Assembly (NCBI GenBank): GCA_009797885.1
Contig: WNKP01000002.1
Coordinates: forward strand, 434,001 to 498,000
DNA: 64,000 nucleotides
Origin: Flavobacteriaceae bacterium GF1
Lineage (GTDB): Bacteria; Bacteroidota; Bacteroidia; Flavobacteriales; Flavobacteriaceae
Reading direction: 5' to 3'
Shown here: positions 52,889 through 61,312 of the stretch, piece after piece
Numbering within the stretch: position 1 is the stretch's first letter
Layout: each line of letters begins with the position of its first letter
Position numbers and translations under genes: made by a program
Notes under the pieces: model-generated
Seen by the model: only the letters and a program-made list of their open reading frames with translations
Database searches by the model: none
Told to the model about the DNA's origin: nothing

Positions 52889-54727
52889 ATGCCTACAAAA
52901 GTCAGAAATAGTTCCGAACTGCAAAGTGCGATTGACCACCTTAACAGCGGGGCTGGTCAAAAACACCTTATTTTGGATCAAGGGGACTATTTTTTTGAAC
53001 GTCCACTTGAAATAAATTCCAACTGTTCAGGATTGGTTATTGAAGGTGCTGGAAAAGTCAATCTGTTTGGGGGAGTACGTATCACCAGATGGCAGAAAAA
53101 AAATGACTTTTTATGGTCTGCTAAATTACCTCAAACATCCAATGTTCCTTTGGATTTTCGTATGCTTATCGTAAATGGGCGGTATGCCGATAGGGCAAGG
53201 TTGCCCGAAAAAGGCTTTTTCATTCACGAAACCGAGTTTGATGTGACTTGGAAAAGTACCTACGAAGGTGGTTTTGAACGACAACCTACACCTAAAGAGC
53301 TTACAACTTTAAAATATAAGCCAGAGGACATACCAAAAACGCTTGAGCCTAAAAATGCCGAGTTGACCATTTTTCATATGTGGGACGAATCTTTGGTGGG
53401 GGTAAAGCGTATTGATGGAACTGCCCGTACGATTACATTTTCCAATCCGTCAGGTTGGCCACCTGGTGCTTTCACCAAGGCCTACAACTTTGAAAAACGT
53501 TACATTCTTTGGAACACTATTGAGGGAATGACAAAACCAGGGCAATGGTTTCTGGATAGAAGGCATGGCGAAATTGTATACTGGCCCTTGGAAAATGAAC
53601 GTATGCAGGAGGCCACCATTATTGCTCCTTGTTTGGAAAGTTTGATCATTGTAGGACATTCTGATGAGGATATCGTTACCGACATTCAAATTAAGAATAT
53701 GTCAATTTCTGCTACGAATGCCCCATTGATGAGTGGTGCATTTGGTGCTAAATTATTTGATGGAGCCGTTTCGTTGCGGAATGTGGAAGGAGCCACTTTG
53801 CAAAATCTCAATATATTCAATGTTGGGGCACACTGCATAAAAGCTTCCGGTGACCATATTTCAATACGTTCCTGCCATCTGCATAACGCCGGTGCCGGTG
53901 CAATACGTTTAGTAGGTTCACATGCTTTAATACACAATAACCACATACATGATATTGGTAAGACATTTCCGAGTGCCATCGCAATGTACGTTGGTGCTAC
54001 CGACCCAAATGTACCCGAGGAATGGGAAGCTGGAAAGTTGTACACCGACTGCAAAATAACCCATAATGAACTTCATGATGTGCCTTACGCTGCGATATGT
54101 GCCGGAGGTAAAAACTTGAGAATAGAAAAAAACCTGGTCCATAGGGCCATGCAGAATTTGTATGATGGTGCAGGTATTTACATAACGTTCTGTACCAATG
54201 CCTTGGTCAAACAAAATTTCATTCGGGATATAAAGGATACACCAGGGGCAGGTACTTCTGCCTATTATCTGGATGAAAAAGCGATTGATTGTACCATAGA
54301 AGAAAATGTTGAGATCAATGTGCCAAGGCCCAGTCATAACCACATTGCCTTCAACAATACGTTTAGGAACAATATTTTCATTATGAAGGGTAAAGGCTGG
54401 TTTTCCTTGGAACGAAGTAAAGGATACCATTTTGAAAAAAATGTGATGGTGGCTACTGAAGGTTTGGAATTTTACGATATGGTTGCCGTGGAACGGCTGG
54501 AGAATAATATTCTATGCCCAGGTCAAGGGCAACTTATCACCAAAGAGCTTGACCATTACGACGTACGCTCGGCATATGAATTAAAATTGGAAAATGGAAA
54601 TACCACTGATGATCCCTTACTCCTGAATTATGAAAATGGAAAAATTCAATTTGCCAATGATTCCATTGCCCACAAGTTAGGGATTCAAGAAGTGGATGTT
54701 TCAGATGCAGGATTAATTAAAGAGTGA
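52889..54727 (+). CDS. Right-handed beta-helix protein, GH141-like
   Basis: 612 residues without a signal peptide, so it should be cytoplasmic. The N-terminal part has the G-A-G-K-V-N-L-F-G-G-V-R-I-T segment and V-N-G-R-Y-A-D-R-A-R-L-P, typical for the GH141 type of beta-helix enzymes. Parallel beta-helix coils fill about residues 260-520 (I-R-S-C-H-L-H-N-A-G-A-G-A-I-R-L, I-H-N-N-H-I-H-D-I-G). GH141 includes an alpha-L-fucosidase and xylanase. The family call is by recall of motifs, not a search. It starts 6 bases after the kinase gene. Confidence 0.65.
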   Translation: MPTKVRNSSELQSAIDHLNSGAGQKHLILDQGDYFFERPLEINSNCSGLVIEGAGKVNLFGGVRITRWQKKNDFLWSAKLPQTSNVPLDFRMLIVNGRYADRARLPEKGFFIHETEFDVTWKSTYEGGFERQPTPKELTTLKYKPEDIPKTLEPKNAELTIFHMWDESLVGVKRIDGTARTITFSNPSGWPPGAFTKAYNFEKRYILWNTIEGMTKPGQWFLDRRHGEIVYWPLENERMQEATIIAPCLESLIIVGHSDEDIVTDIQIKNMSISATNAPLMSGAFGAKLFDGAVSLRNVEGATLQNLNIFNVGAHCIKASGDHISIRSCHLHNAGAGAIRLVGSHALIHNNHIHDIGKTFPSAIAMYVGATDPNVPEEWEAGKLYTDCKITHNELHDVPYAAICAGGKNLRIEKNLVHRAMQNLYDGAGIYITFCTNALVKQNFIRDIKDTPGAGTSAYYLDEKAIDCTIEENVEINVPRPSHNHIAFNNTFRNNIFIMKGKGWFSLERSKGYHFEKNVMVATEGLEFYDMVAVERLENNILCPGQGQLITKELDHYDVRSAYELKLENGNTTDDPLLLNYENGKIQFANDSIAHKLGIQEVDVSDAGLIKE

Positions 54728-54774
54728 GGATAAAATTTCAAAAAAAAGACCAAAATAACTAGCTAAAATTTAAG

Positions 54775-55857
54775 ATGAACACAATTGACAAGTCAAAAGC
54801 TGGGGCCAGTTTAAAAGTTTTTAGATCGCCCAAAAATCCGATTATTTCACCAAAAGATGTCAAACCTTCACAAAACGATTTTGAGGTCGTTTGTGTATTC
54901 AATTGTGGCGTCATCAGATTTGAAGGTGATGTGCTACTATTGCTAAGGGTAGCCGAAAGACCCATTGCCAGAAACGAAAATGAAGTTCGAACGGTTTACT
55001 TTGACCACGAAAAGAGTGAAATTACCGTAAAATCATTTGACAAAAATATGAAGGGCATTGGTCTCCACGACTCCCGATATATTTACACCCCCGAACGAAT
55101 TTATCTTTCTTCCATGTCTCATTTTAGGGTTGCCCGCAGCAAAAACGGAATTGATTTTGATATTGATGACGAACCTTGTATGTTGCCCAGTAACGTCTAT
55201 GAGATGTACGGTATAGAAGATCCCAGAATCACATTGATAGACGATACCTACTATATCAATTACAGTGCATGTTCAACCATTGGTGGGGTCACAACGTGTT
55301 TGGCAACAACCAAAGACTTTAAAAACTATGAGAAGCACGGGGTCATCTTCACCCCGGATAACAAGGATGTTGCCATTTTCCCTGAGAAAATCAATGGAAA
55401 ATATTATGCCTTGAGTCGACCTATTTCAGCGGAATATAAACTTAAGGATATCTGGATTGCTGAATCACCCGATCTTATCTGTTGGGGCAATCATAAATTC
55501 TTGATGAGCACCAGGGAGAATTACTGGGACGATGGTAGAATCGGTTGTAGTGCCGTCCCCTTTAGAACGGAAAAGGGATGGTTGGAGATCTATCATGGTG
55601 CTTCAAAGGACAATGTGTATTGTTTGGGAGCGGCCTTATATGATGGCAATGATCCCTCAAAAGTATTGTCCCGTTCAGAAAACCCCATAATGCTGCCCGA
55701 GGAGGAGTATGAAATCAATGGGTTCTTTGGTAATGTTATTTTCAACTGTGGGGTATTGGTGGAAGATGGGATAGTGAAAATTTATTACGGTGCAGCGGAT
55801 ACGTATATCGGCTATGCGGAGGTAAAATTACAGGACATTTTGGACGACTTGAAATAG
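54775..55857 (+). CDS. GH130-family-like glycoside phosphorylase or hydrolase
   Basis: 360 residues, no signal peptide. A five-bladed beta-propeller is indicated by repeated strands. The family's acid segment Y-G-I-E-D-P-R-I-T near residue 145 includes the Asp that acts as general acid in GH130 enzymes; V-F-N-C-G-V-I-R near the start and Y-Y-G-A-A-D-T-Y-I-G-Y near the end also fit. Known members phosphorolyse or hydrolyse beta-mannosides; the substrate here is probably different, given its place next to fucI. Function is inferred; specificity is unknown. Confidence 0.75.
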   Translation: MNTIDKSKAGASLKVFRSPKNPIISPKDVKPSQNDFEVVCVFNCGVIRFEGDVLLLLRVAERPIARNENEVRTVYFDHEKSEITVKSFDKNMKGIGLHDSRYIYTPERIYLSSMSHFRVARSKNGIDFDIDDEPCMLPSNVYEMYGIEDPRITLIDDTYYINYSACSTIGGVTTCLATTKDFKNYEKHGVIFTPDNKDVAIFPEKINGKYYALSRPISAEYKLKDIWIAESPDLICWGNHKFLMSTRENYWDDGRIGCSAVPFRTEKGWLEIYHGASKDNVYCLGAALYDGNDPSKVLSRSENPIMLPEEEYEINGFFGNVIFNCGVLVEDGIVKIYYGAADTYIGYAEVKLQDILDDLK

Positions 55858-55923
55858 TGGTAATCAAACGTCACTTAAAGATGGTGAACCAAACAAGTGG
55901 ACTAACCTTTTATAACTAGGACC

Positions 55924-57105
55924 ATGACAAATGCGATTCGAGCCATTTACTTTTTCTTTCATGTTGGATTGGGATGCGTATTTGCCTTTTTAGTTCCGTA
56001 TTTGGGAGCAGAAGGTTTTTCCGATGCGGAAATAAGTTCCATTTTCTTCTTGGGTTCCCTTTGTGGGGCCATCGGTGTGCCCTTGTTCTGGGGGTATCTT
56101 TCCGATAGGGTAGGGAAACCGCAATTGGTAGTGAAAATATTGACATTGGGAACGTTGATCGGAAGTATTCCCTTATTATTTCTAAAGGACTATTGGCCAT
56201 TTTTGATTTCCTATTTTGTCTATTCATTTTTTTCCATCGGTATAATGGGTATCCTGGATGCGATGGCCTCCACCCTTGCCAAGGAAAAAGGGATCGATTT
56301 TGGCCGTCTGCGATTATTTGTGCCCGCCGGCTGGTTTCTGGGCTCTATTTTAATGGGTGCTTACTTGGAGTATTTTGAGAAAGCGTGGAACGATGTGGCA
56401 GTGATTGCCGGTATGGTCATAAGTTTTTCCTTAATGTTTCTCGCTTCGTTGTTTTTGAAAAAATCCACAATCGAAAATCAGGAAAGACCCAAAACCAAAG
56501 ATATGTTGGCCCTTTTTAAGGATAAGGGGCTCATGGTCTTTTTCCTAATGGCCTTTTTGAATTTTATTGCCTTAGCAGCATATATGGGCAACTATAGCCA
56601 ATTGATCAAGGCTGCGGGCCATGGTGCATTTGTTGTTAGTATGGCCTTTGCCGTAGCCACCCTATCCGAAGTAATTTTTATGCTCTTATTTGAAAGGTTG
56701 AAAAATTGGATAGGTATTTATTGGGTAATCATTTCCTCGGTCCTGATCAGTATCATTCGATGGTTGATCGTTGCCAATACCACAGATGCCAATGTTTTGG
56801 TGGGGATTCAAGTCTTACACTCTGAAATAGGTCTTTTTACGTTGGCCTGTGTATCCTTGATTACGGATAGCGTACCAAAAAAGATTGTCACCACCGCACA
56901 GACACTATTTTATACCTTGACCTATGGTTTAGGGCTCTTTTTGGGTGGCATATTGATGGGCGCTATTGGCGATACCACCTACAACGGATACCGTAATATG
57001 TTTTTGATTTCTGCTTTGCTACATGTGATTCCGCTTTTTCTATGTTTTGTAGTGAAGCGAATGGCACTGGCCAAGAACCTGACCGAACCATTGAATTATG
57101 ATTGA
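55924..57105 (+). CDS. MFS transporter
   Basis: 393 residues with about twelve membrane helices. The loop between helices 2 and 3 holds G-Y-L-S-D-R-V-G-K-P-Q, the MFS signature, and the general look is of the LacY/nucleoside-proton symporter branch (H-V-G-L-G-C-V-F-A-F-L-V-P-Y-L). It lies in the sugar operon 66 bases after the GH130-like gene. It may import a disaccharide or oligosaccharide for the cytoplasmic enzymes encoded before it (inference). Confidence 0.85.
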   Translation: MTNAIRAIYFFFHVGLGCVFAFLVPYLGAEGFSDAEISSIFFLGSLCGAIGVPLFWGYLSDRVGKPQLVVKILTLGTLIGSIPLLFLKDYWPFLISYFVYSFFSIGIMGILDAMASTLAKEKGIDFGRLRLFVPAGWFLGSILMGAYLEYFEKAWNDVAVIAGMVISFSLMFLASLFLKKSTIENQERPKTKDMLALFKDKGLMVFFLMAFLNFIALAAYMGNYSQLIKAAGHGAFVVSMAFAVATLSEVIFMLLFERLKNWIGIYWVIISSVLISIIRWLIVANTTDANVLVGIQVLHSEIGLFTLACVSLITDSVPKKIVTTAQTLFYTLTYGLGLFLGGILMGAIGDTTYNGYRNMFLISALLHVIPLFLCFVVKRMALAKNLTEPLNYD

Positions 57106-57179
57106 AAAGAAGTTTAACAACTTACTGTCCCATGCGATATAACTGTAGCACCGACAACAGGGAATAAAGTCCATAAAAT

Positions 57180-57225
57180 GGTATTGCCGCATGAGGAAAG
57201 ATATATAGGAATGTACGGCAATACC
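57180..57225. repeat. Inverted repeat before the nucleoside-hydrolase-like gene
   Basis: GGTATTGCCG (57180-57189) and CGGCAATACC (57216-57225) are perfect inverse copies 26 bases apart; CAT and ATG just inside extend the stem past a two-base bulge. There is no T-run after it, so it is more likely an RNA processing or stability element than a terminator. A weak LacI-like TTAACGCTTAA follows at 57226. Confidence 0.6.
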
Positions 57226-57250
57226 TTAACGCTTAAAAGAAAAAGATATA

Positions 57251-58297
57251 ATGATTATACATATGGGATTACATAACCGAAAACTATTACTATGCCTATT
57301 CGTTTTTAGCGCGGTATTTGGAATAGGCCAAAAAAATGAAGTTCCTCAAATCATTTTTGATACGGATATGGGAGGGGATATTGATGATCTTGGAGCGCTC
57401 TACGCCCTAAATGTTTACGCAGATCAAGGAAAATGTAATATCAAGGCCGTGATGTCTTCTTGGGCAATGGCTTTTCACGTAGATGGGATAGATGCCGTGA
57501 ACACCTACTTTGGGCGACCTGACATTCCGATAGGGGCCCATGAGGACGAATGGTATGAAGTGGAAGCGTATACTTGGTTTCTGGGGGAAGAATTTCCACA
57601 TGATATCACGGGTAGAAAAGCCCCAAAGGCAACGGAATTGTACCGTGAAATACTGTCAAAAAGTGAAGATACGAGTATTACCATTGTGGTTACAGGTAGG
57701 CTCAACAATATTGAAAAACTGCTGAAATCGGGTCCGGATATCCATTCCAAAAAAAATGGAATCGACTTGATCAAACAAAAGGTCAAGCATCTTTACATCA
57801 TGGGGGGTGGCTATGCCGGGCAGTCCTTTCCAGAGTCCAATTTTAAATGGGGTGGGGAGGGGCTCACGCAATACGTTATTGAAAATTGTCCGAGCCCCAT
57901 GATTTTTAATGGACTTGAAATTGGACATGCAGATGAAGGTTATGCCACGGGAGAAAGGATAAATGACCTTTCATCGGGTCATATTTTAAAGGAAGGTTAT
58001 GGATATTTCTTCAAAAATCCACCGGAATGGACACGTTTGGCACCGGACGACACCATTAAACCGTGGTCCATTTGGGATATCATAACGGTTCAGGTGGCCG
58101 TTACCGGAGTTCAAGACTATTTTGAAGAAGTGTCGGTGGGCCATAACCATGTGCTCAAGTCTGGTCTGAATGTTTGGAAGGATGACCCGGATAAAGACCA
58201 CACCTACCTTATCAAAAAAATGGAGCCAGAAGTATATGCCGATAAAGTGATTCAATCGCTATTGATGACTCCAGCTTTGTTTCAAAGCAGACAATAA
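57251..58297 (+). CDS. Secreted nucleoside-hydrolase-like protein
   Basis: 348 residues. A signal peptide (L-L-L-C-L-F-V-F-S-A-V-F-G) is followed at about residue 35 by I-I-F-D-T-D-M-G-G-D-I-D-D, the calcium- and ribose-binding signature of nucleoside hydrolases. A second part has V-T-G-R-L-N-N-I and I-M-G-G-G-Y-A. Known enzymes split N-glycosidic bonds of nucleosides, releasing ribose. Here it is exported and sits in a fucose-type locus, so it may act on another pentose or deoxyhexose glycoside (inference). An alternative ATG lies at 57263. Confidence 0.8.
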   Translation: MIIHMGLHNRKLLLCLFVFSAVFGIGQKNEVPQIIFDTDMGGDIDDLGALYALNVYADQGKCNIKAVMSSWAMAFHVDGIDAVNTYFGRPDIPIGAHEDEWYEVEAYTWFLGEEFPHDITGRKAPKATELYREILSKSEDTSITIVVTGRLNNIEKLLKSGPDIHSKKNGIDLIKQKVKHLYIMGGGYAGQSFPESNFKWGGEGLTQYVIENCPSPMIFNGLEIGHADEGYATGERINDLSSGHILKEGYGYFFKNPPEWTRLAPDDTIKPWSIWDIITVQVAVTGVQDYFEEVSVGHNHVLKSGLNVWKDDPDKDHTYLIKKMEPEVYADKVIQSLLMTPALFQSRQ

Positions 58298-58359
58298 GGG
58301 TAATAGTATATTAGAAGCAATCCTATAAAGGAGTTTGCCCAACCAATTAAGACAATTGT

Positions 58360-59679
58360 ATGGAGAAATCACAAAAACCCATCGTAAGAAAGGAATTGGT
58401 TTTCCCTTTTATAATGATTACTTCCCTTTTCTTTTTATGGGGTATCGCCAATGATTTGACCAATCCGATGGTCTCGGCATTTAAAAAGGTGATGCCGGAG
58501 CTTTCCAATTTTGAAGCTGCATTGGTGCAACTTGCTTTTTATGGAGGCTATGCTACCATGGCCATTCCTGCGGCACTATTCATAAGGAGATATAGTTACA
58601 AAAAAGGGATACTATTGGGCTTGGCACTGTATGCTGTCGGAGCTTTTTTATTTTATCCTGCTGCTTCCTACGAACAGTTTGGGTTTTTCCTGGCGTCTTT
58701 GTACGTTCTCACTTTTGGTTTGGCCTTTCTTGAAACGACGGCCAACCCTTTTGTCCTCTCCATGGGTGATGCCGAAACGGCCACTCAACGTTTGAACCTG
58801 TCCCAGGCATTCAATCCCATGGGCTCTCTTTTGGGAATGTTGGTAGCACAGATTTTTGTAATACAATCCCTGCGTTCGGATGACTATTCAACAGAAGCCT
58901 ATAATGCCTTGGGAATAGCCGAGAAAGCCGCCATACGGGAAAACGACCTGGGCATCATTAGCTATCCCTATATTGCTTTGGGAATATTGGTGCTGGTCAT
59001 TCTCTTGATAATCGCCTTGACGAAATTTCCAACGGTCAAAAAAGAGGCCGAAATATCTTTGAAAGCGTCATTTGCCAAATTGTTGAAGAACAAGGGTTAC
59101 TATGAAGGGGTCATAGCACAGGCGTTTTATGTAGGCGCACAGATCATGTGCTGGACATTTATTTTTCAATATGTGGATGAAATGAACATGGACCGTAGCC
59201 CCGACGAACAACTTACCGCCACTTGGTACAATATGGCGGCCATGGTTTTATTTCTTTCCGGGCGGTGGATATGTACATGGTTGTTGAAATATATCAAGTC
59301 AGCAAGACTAATGCTGTACTTTGCCATGGGAGGGGTAATCTGTTGTGCATTGACCATATTGTTGCCGGGCATTTTGGGCTTATACGCCTTAGTGGGTATA
59401 AGCATATGTATGTCCCTCATGTTCCCCACCATCTATGGTATTGCACTGAAAGATATGGGCGATGAAGCAAAATTGGGTTCTGCAGGCTTGGTTATGGCCA
59501 TTGTTGGCGGGGCATTGATGCCTCCATTACAAGCAGCTATTTTGGACTGGGGAGGACCTGGTTTTTCAGACGTTCAACTTCTGGGTTTTGTACCGGAAGT
59601 TCGTTTTTCCTTTGTGCTGCCACTTTTTTGTCTGGTCGTTGTGGGCATCTATAGCTATCGATCTTTACACCGAACTTAA
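58360..59679 (+). CDS. fucP: L-fucose/proton symporter, FucP type
   Basis: 439 residues, length as in E. coli FucP (438). Twelve helices with F-F-L-W-G-I-A-N-D-L-T-N-P-M in the first, A-F-Y-G-G-Y-A-T-M-A-I-P-A in the second, and L-E-T-T-A-N-P-F-V-L, all FucP-family hallmarks. It imports L-fucose (or relatives such as D-arabinose) with protons. The gene ends 4 bases before the convergent permease gene and closes the sugar operon. Confidence 0.88.
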   Translation: MEKSQKPIVRKELVFPFIMITSLFFLWGIANDLTNPMVSAFKKVMPELSNFEAALVQLAFYGGYATMAIPAALFIRRYSYKKGILLGLALYAVGAFLFYPAASYEQFGFFLASLYVLTFGLAFLETTANPFVLSMGDAETATQRLNLSQAFNPMGSLLGMLVAQIFVIQSLRSDDYSTEAYNALGIAEKAAIRENDLGIISYPYIALGILVLVILLIIALTKFPTVKKEAEISLKASFAKLLKNKGYYEGVIAQAFYVGAQIMCWTFIFQYVDEMNMDRSPDEQLTATWYNMAAMVLFLSGRWICTWLLKYIKSARLMLYFAMGGVICCALTILLPGILGLYALVGISICMSLMFPTIYGIALKDMGDEAKLGSAGLVMAIVGGALMPPLQAAILDWGGPGFSDVQLLGFVPEVRFSFVLPLFCLVVVGIYSYRSLHRT

Positions 59680-59683
59680 GTAT

Positions 59684-61147
59684 CTAGTGTATCCCCAAAA
59701 TAGGTAAGACCACATAATAAAGAAGCAAGGGCAGGGCAATGATACTGATAAGGTTTAACCAGAACCCCGTTTTTGCCATGTCTCCAATACGTAATCGTTC
59801 GCTCGCGAAAATCACAGTATTGGTCCCTGTACCTGACGGCAGCATAAAAGCGAACGAGCAGGCAAAAGTAGCAGGTACCATGACTAGAAGGGGATTTATA
59901 CCTCCCGAAACGGCAATTGCTGCCAATATGGGTAAAAAAATGGTTGCGGTTGCGGTGTTTGAATTCACCTCGGTCAGGAAAATAATGAAACAGACAATCA
60001 AAACGATGAGCAGAAATACCGGAATATTTTCAAGTGCCGTAAACTTGTTTCCAATCCAAACGGCCAGCCCCGTACTTCCAAAGGCCTTGCCCAACGCCAA
60101 ACCACCCCCTAAAAACATGGCCACCCCCCAAGGTATGTCCTTGGCCAAGTTCCAGTTCATCAATCTACCACCTTTGCCGTTTGGCGTAATGAACAACAGA
60201 ATGGCCCCTAAGAAAGCAACGGTGCTGTCGTGCATATAATCCGGATAGTTAAGCCAGTTGCTCCAGCCTGGGATTGAAAAAGCTCCAATGGTTATGTTTT
60301 TTCTAAAAACCCATCCAAGGGCAGTCAGAAGAAAAATGACCGATATCCTTTGCTCTCCACTACTGATTTTACCCAAATCCCCCAAATCATCGATTACGAT
60401 ACTTTTGTCTTTCTTGATTCGGAAAAAAAGGACAAGGAACACCCATGTCAATGGAATAAAGATGAGAACTACGGGTAAACCCATGGTCATCCACTTTAAA
60501 AAATCGAGGGATGGTAGGTTAGGGGACAATTCTTCCAAGAGGCCGGCAAGCACCAAATTTGTTGGACTTCCGATTAATGTGCCAGTACCACCAATACTGG
60601 CGGCATAGGCAATGCCCAAAAGTAAGGCCAAACCAAATTTTTTGTCCTCACTGGTCCCTTTCCCATCTATCATGGCCACAGCTATTGGCAACATAATCAA
60701 TACCACGGCCATATTGGTAATCCACATGGATAGAAAAGCGGTAATCAGCATAAAGCCTAGAATGATGATTCTTTTATTCGTTCCCAAGCGACGGATAAAC
60801 CAAAATGCCAATCGGCGATGTAGCATTTGCTTTTCAATGCCCTTGGCCAGGATAAATGCACCAAGTAGCATCAGGACATAGTTGTGACCATAGCTGACAC
60901 TGGTTTCGGCTGAGTTCAAAATACCCAATGTTGGAAACAACAGTATGGGAAGAAAGGCCGTAATATAGATAGGTATGGCTTCCGTTACCCACCAAACGAT
61001 CATTAAAAGAGCCACCGCCATTAATCTTTGACCTTCCGGAGAAAGCGTATTGGGGGTAGGTATCAGTACTACGACAACAAACAAAATCAACCCTGTGTAA
61101 AGGCCAATTTTTCTCAGTTCCATTTTCGTACGATTTTTGGCTGGCAA
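59684..61147 (-). CDS. DASS/SLC13-family carrier
   Basis: 487 residues, about eleven membrane helices, an alternative Met at 61123 fits the membrane start better. The family motifs S-I-G-G-T-G-T-L-I-G-S-P-T-N-L-V near residue 195 and S-G-T-G-T-N-T-V-I-F-A near residue 440 are clear; these form the Na+ and carboxylate sites in VcINDY-type carriers. Substrates are dicarboxylates or sulfate in known cases. It is convergent to fucP, directly before the GH151-like genes on the minus strand. The link with sugar use is unclear; it may import an organic acid product. Confidence 0.85.
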   Translation of the reverse strand: MPAKNRTKMELRKIGLYTGLILFVVVVLIPTPNTLSPEGQRLMAVALLMIVWWVTEAIPIYITAFLPILLFPTLGILNSAETSVSYGHNYVLMLLGAFILAKGIEKQMLHRRLAFWFIRRLGTNKRIIILGFMLITAFLSMWITNMAVVLIMLPIAVAMIDGKGTSEDKKFGLALLLGIAYAASIGGTGTLIGSPTNLVLAGLLEELSPNLPSLDFLKWMTMGLPVVLIFIPLTWVFLVLFFRIKKDKSIVIDDLGDLGKISSGEQRISVIFLLTALGWVFRKNITIGAFSIPGWSNWLNYPDYMHDSTVAFLGAILLFITPNGKGGRLMNWNLAKDIPWGVAMFLGGGLALGKAFGSTGLAVWIGNKFTALENIPVFLLIVLIVCFIIFLTEVNSNTATATIFLPILAAIAVSGGINPLLVMVPATFACSFAFMLPSGTGTNTVIFASERLRIGDMAKTGFWLNLISIIALPLLLYYVVLPILGIH

Positions 61148-61312
61148 TACATAAGCCCTGTTGTTTTTTACGATTACCTTGATTGATTTTTAATAGCCCT
61201 AAGGCACATAAATCGACCAATTCATAATCCCTATGTTTTTATGACCACTGATAAGACCAACAAATTGAAATCATAAAACGTATGTACCATAGGGTAGGAA
61301 TCTTGGTTGAAA

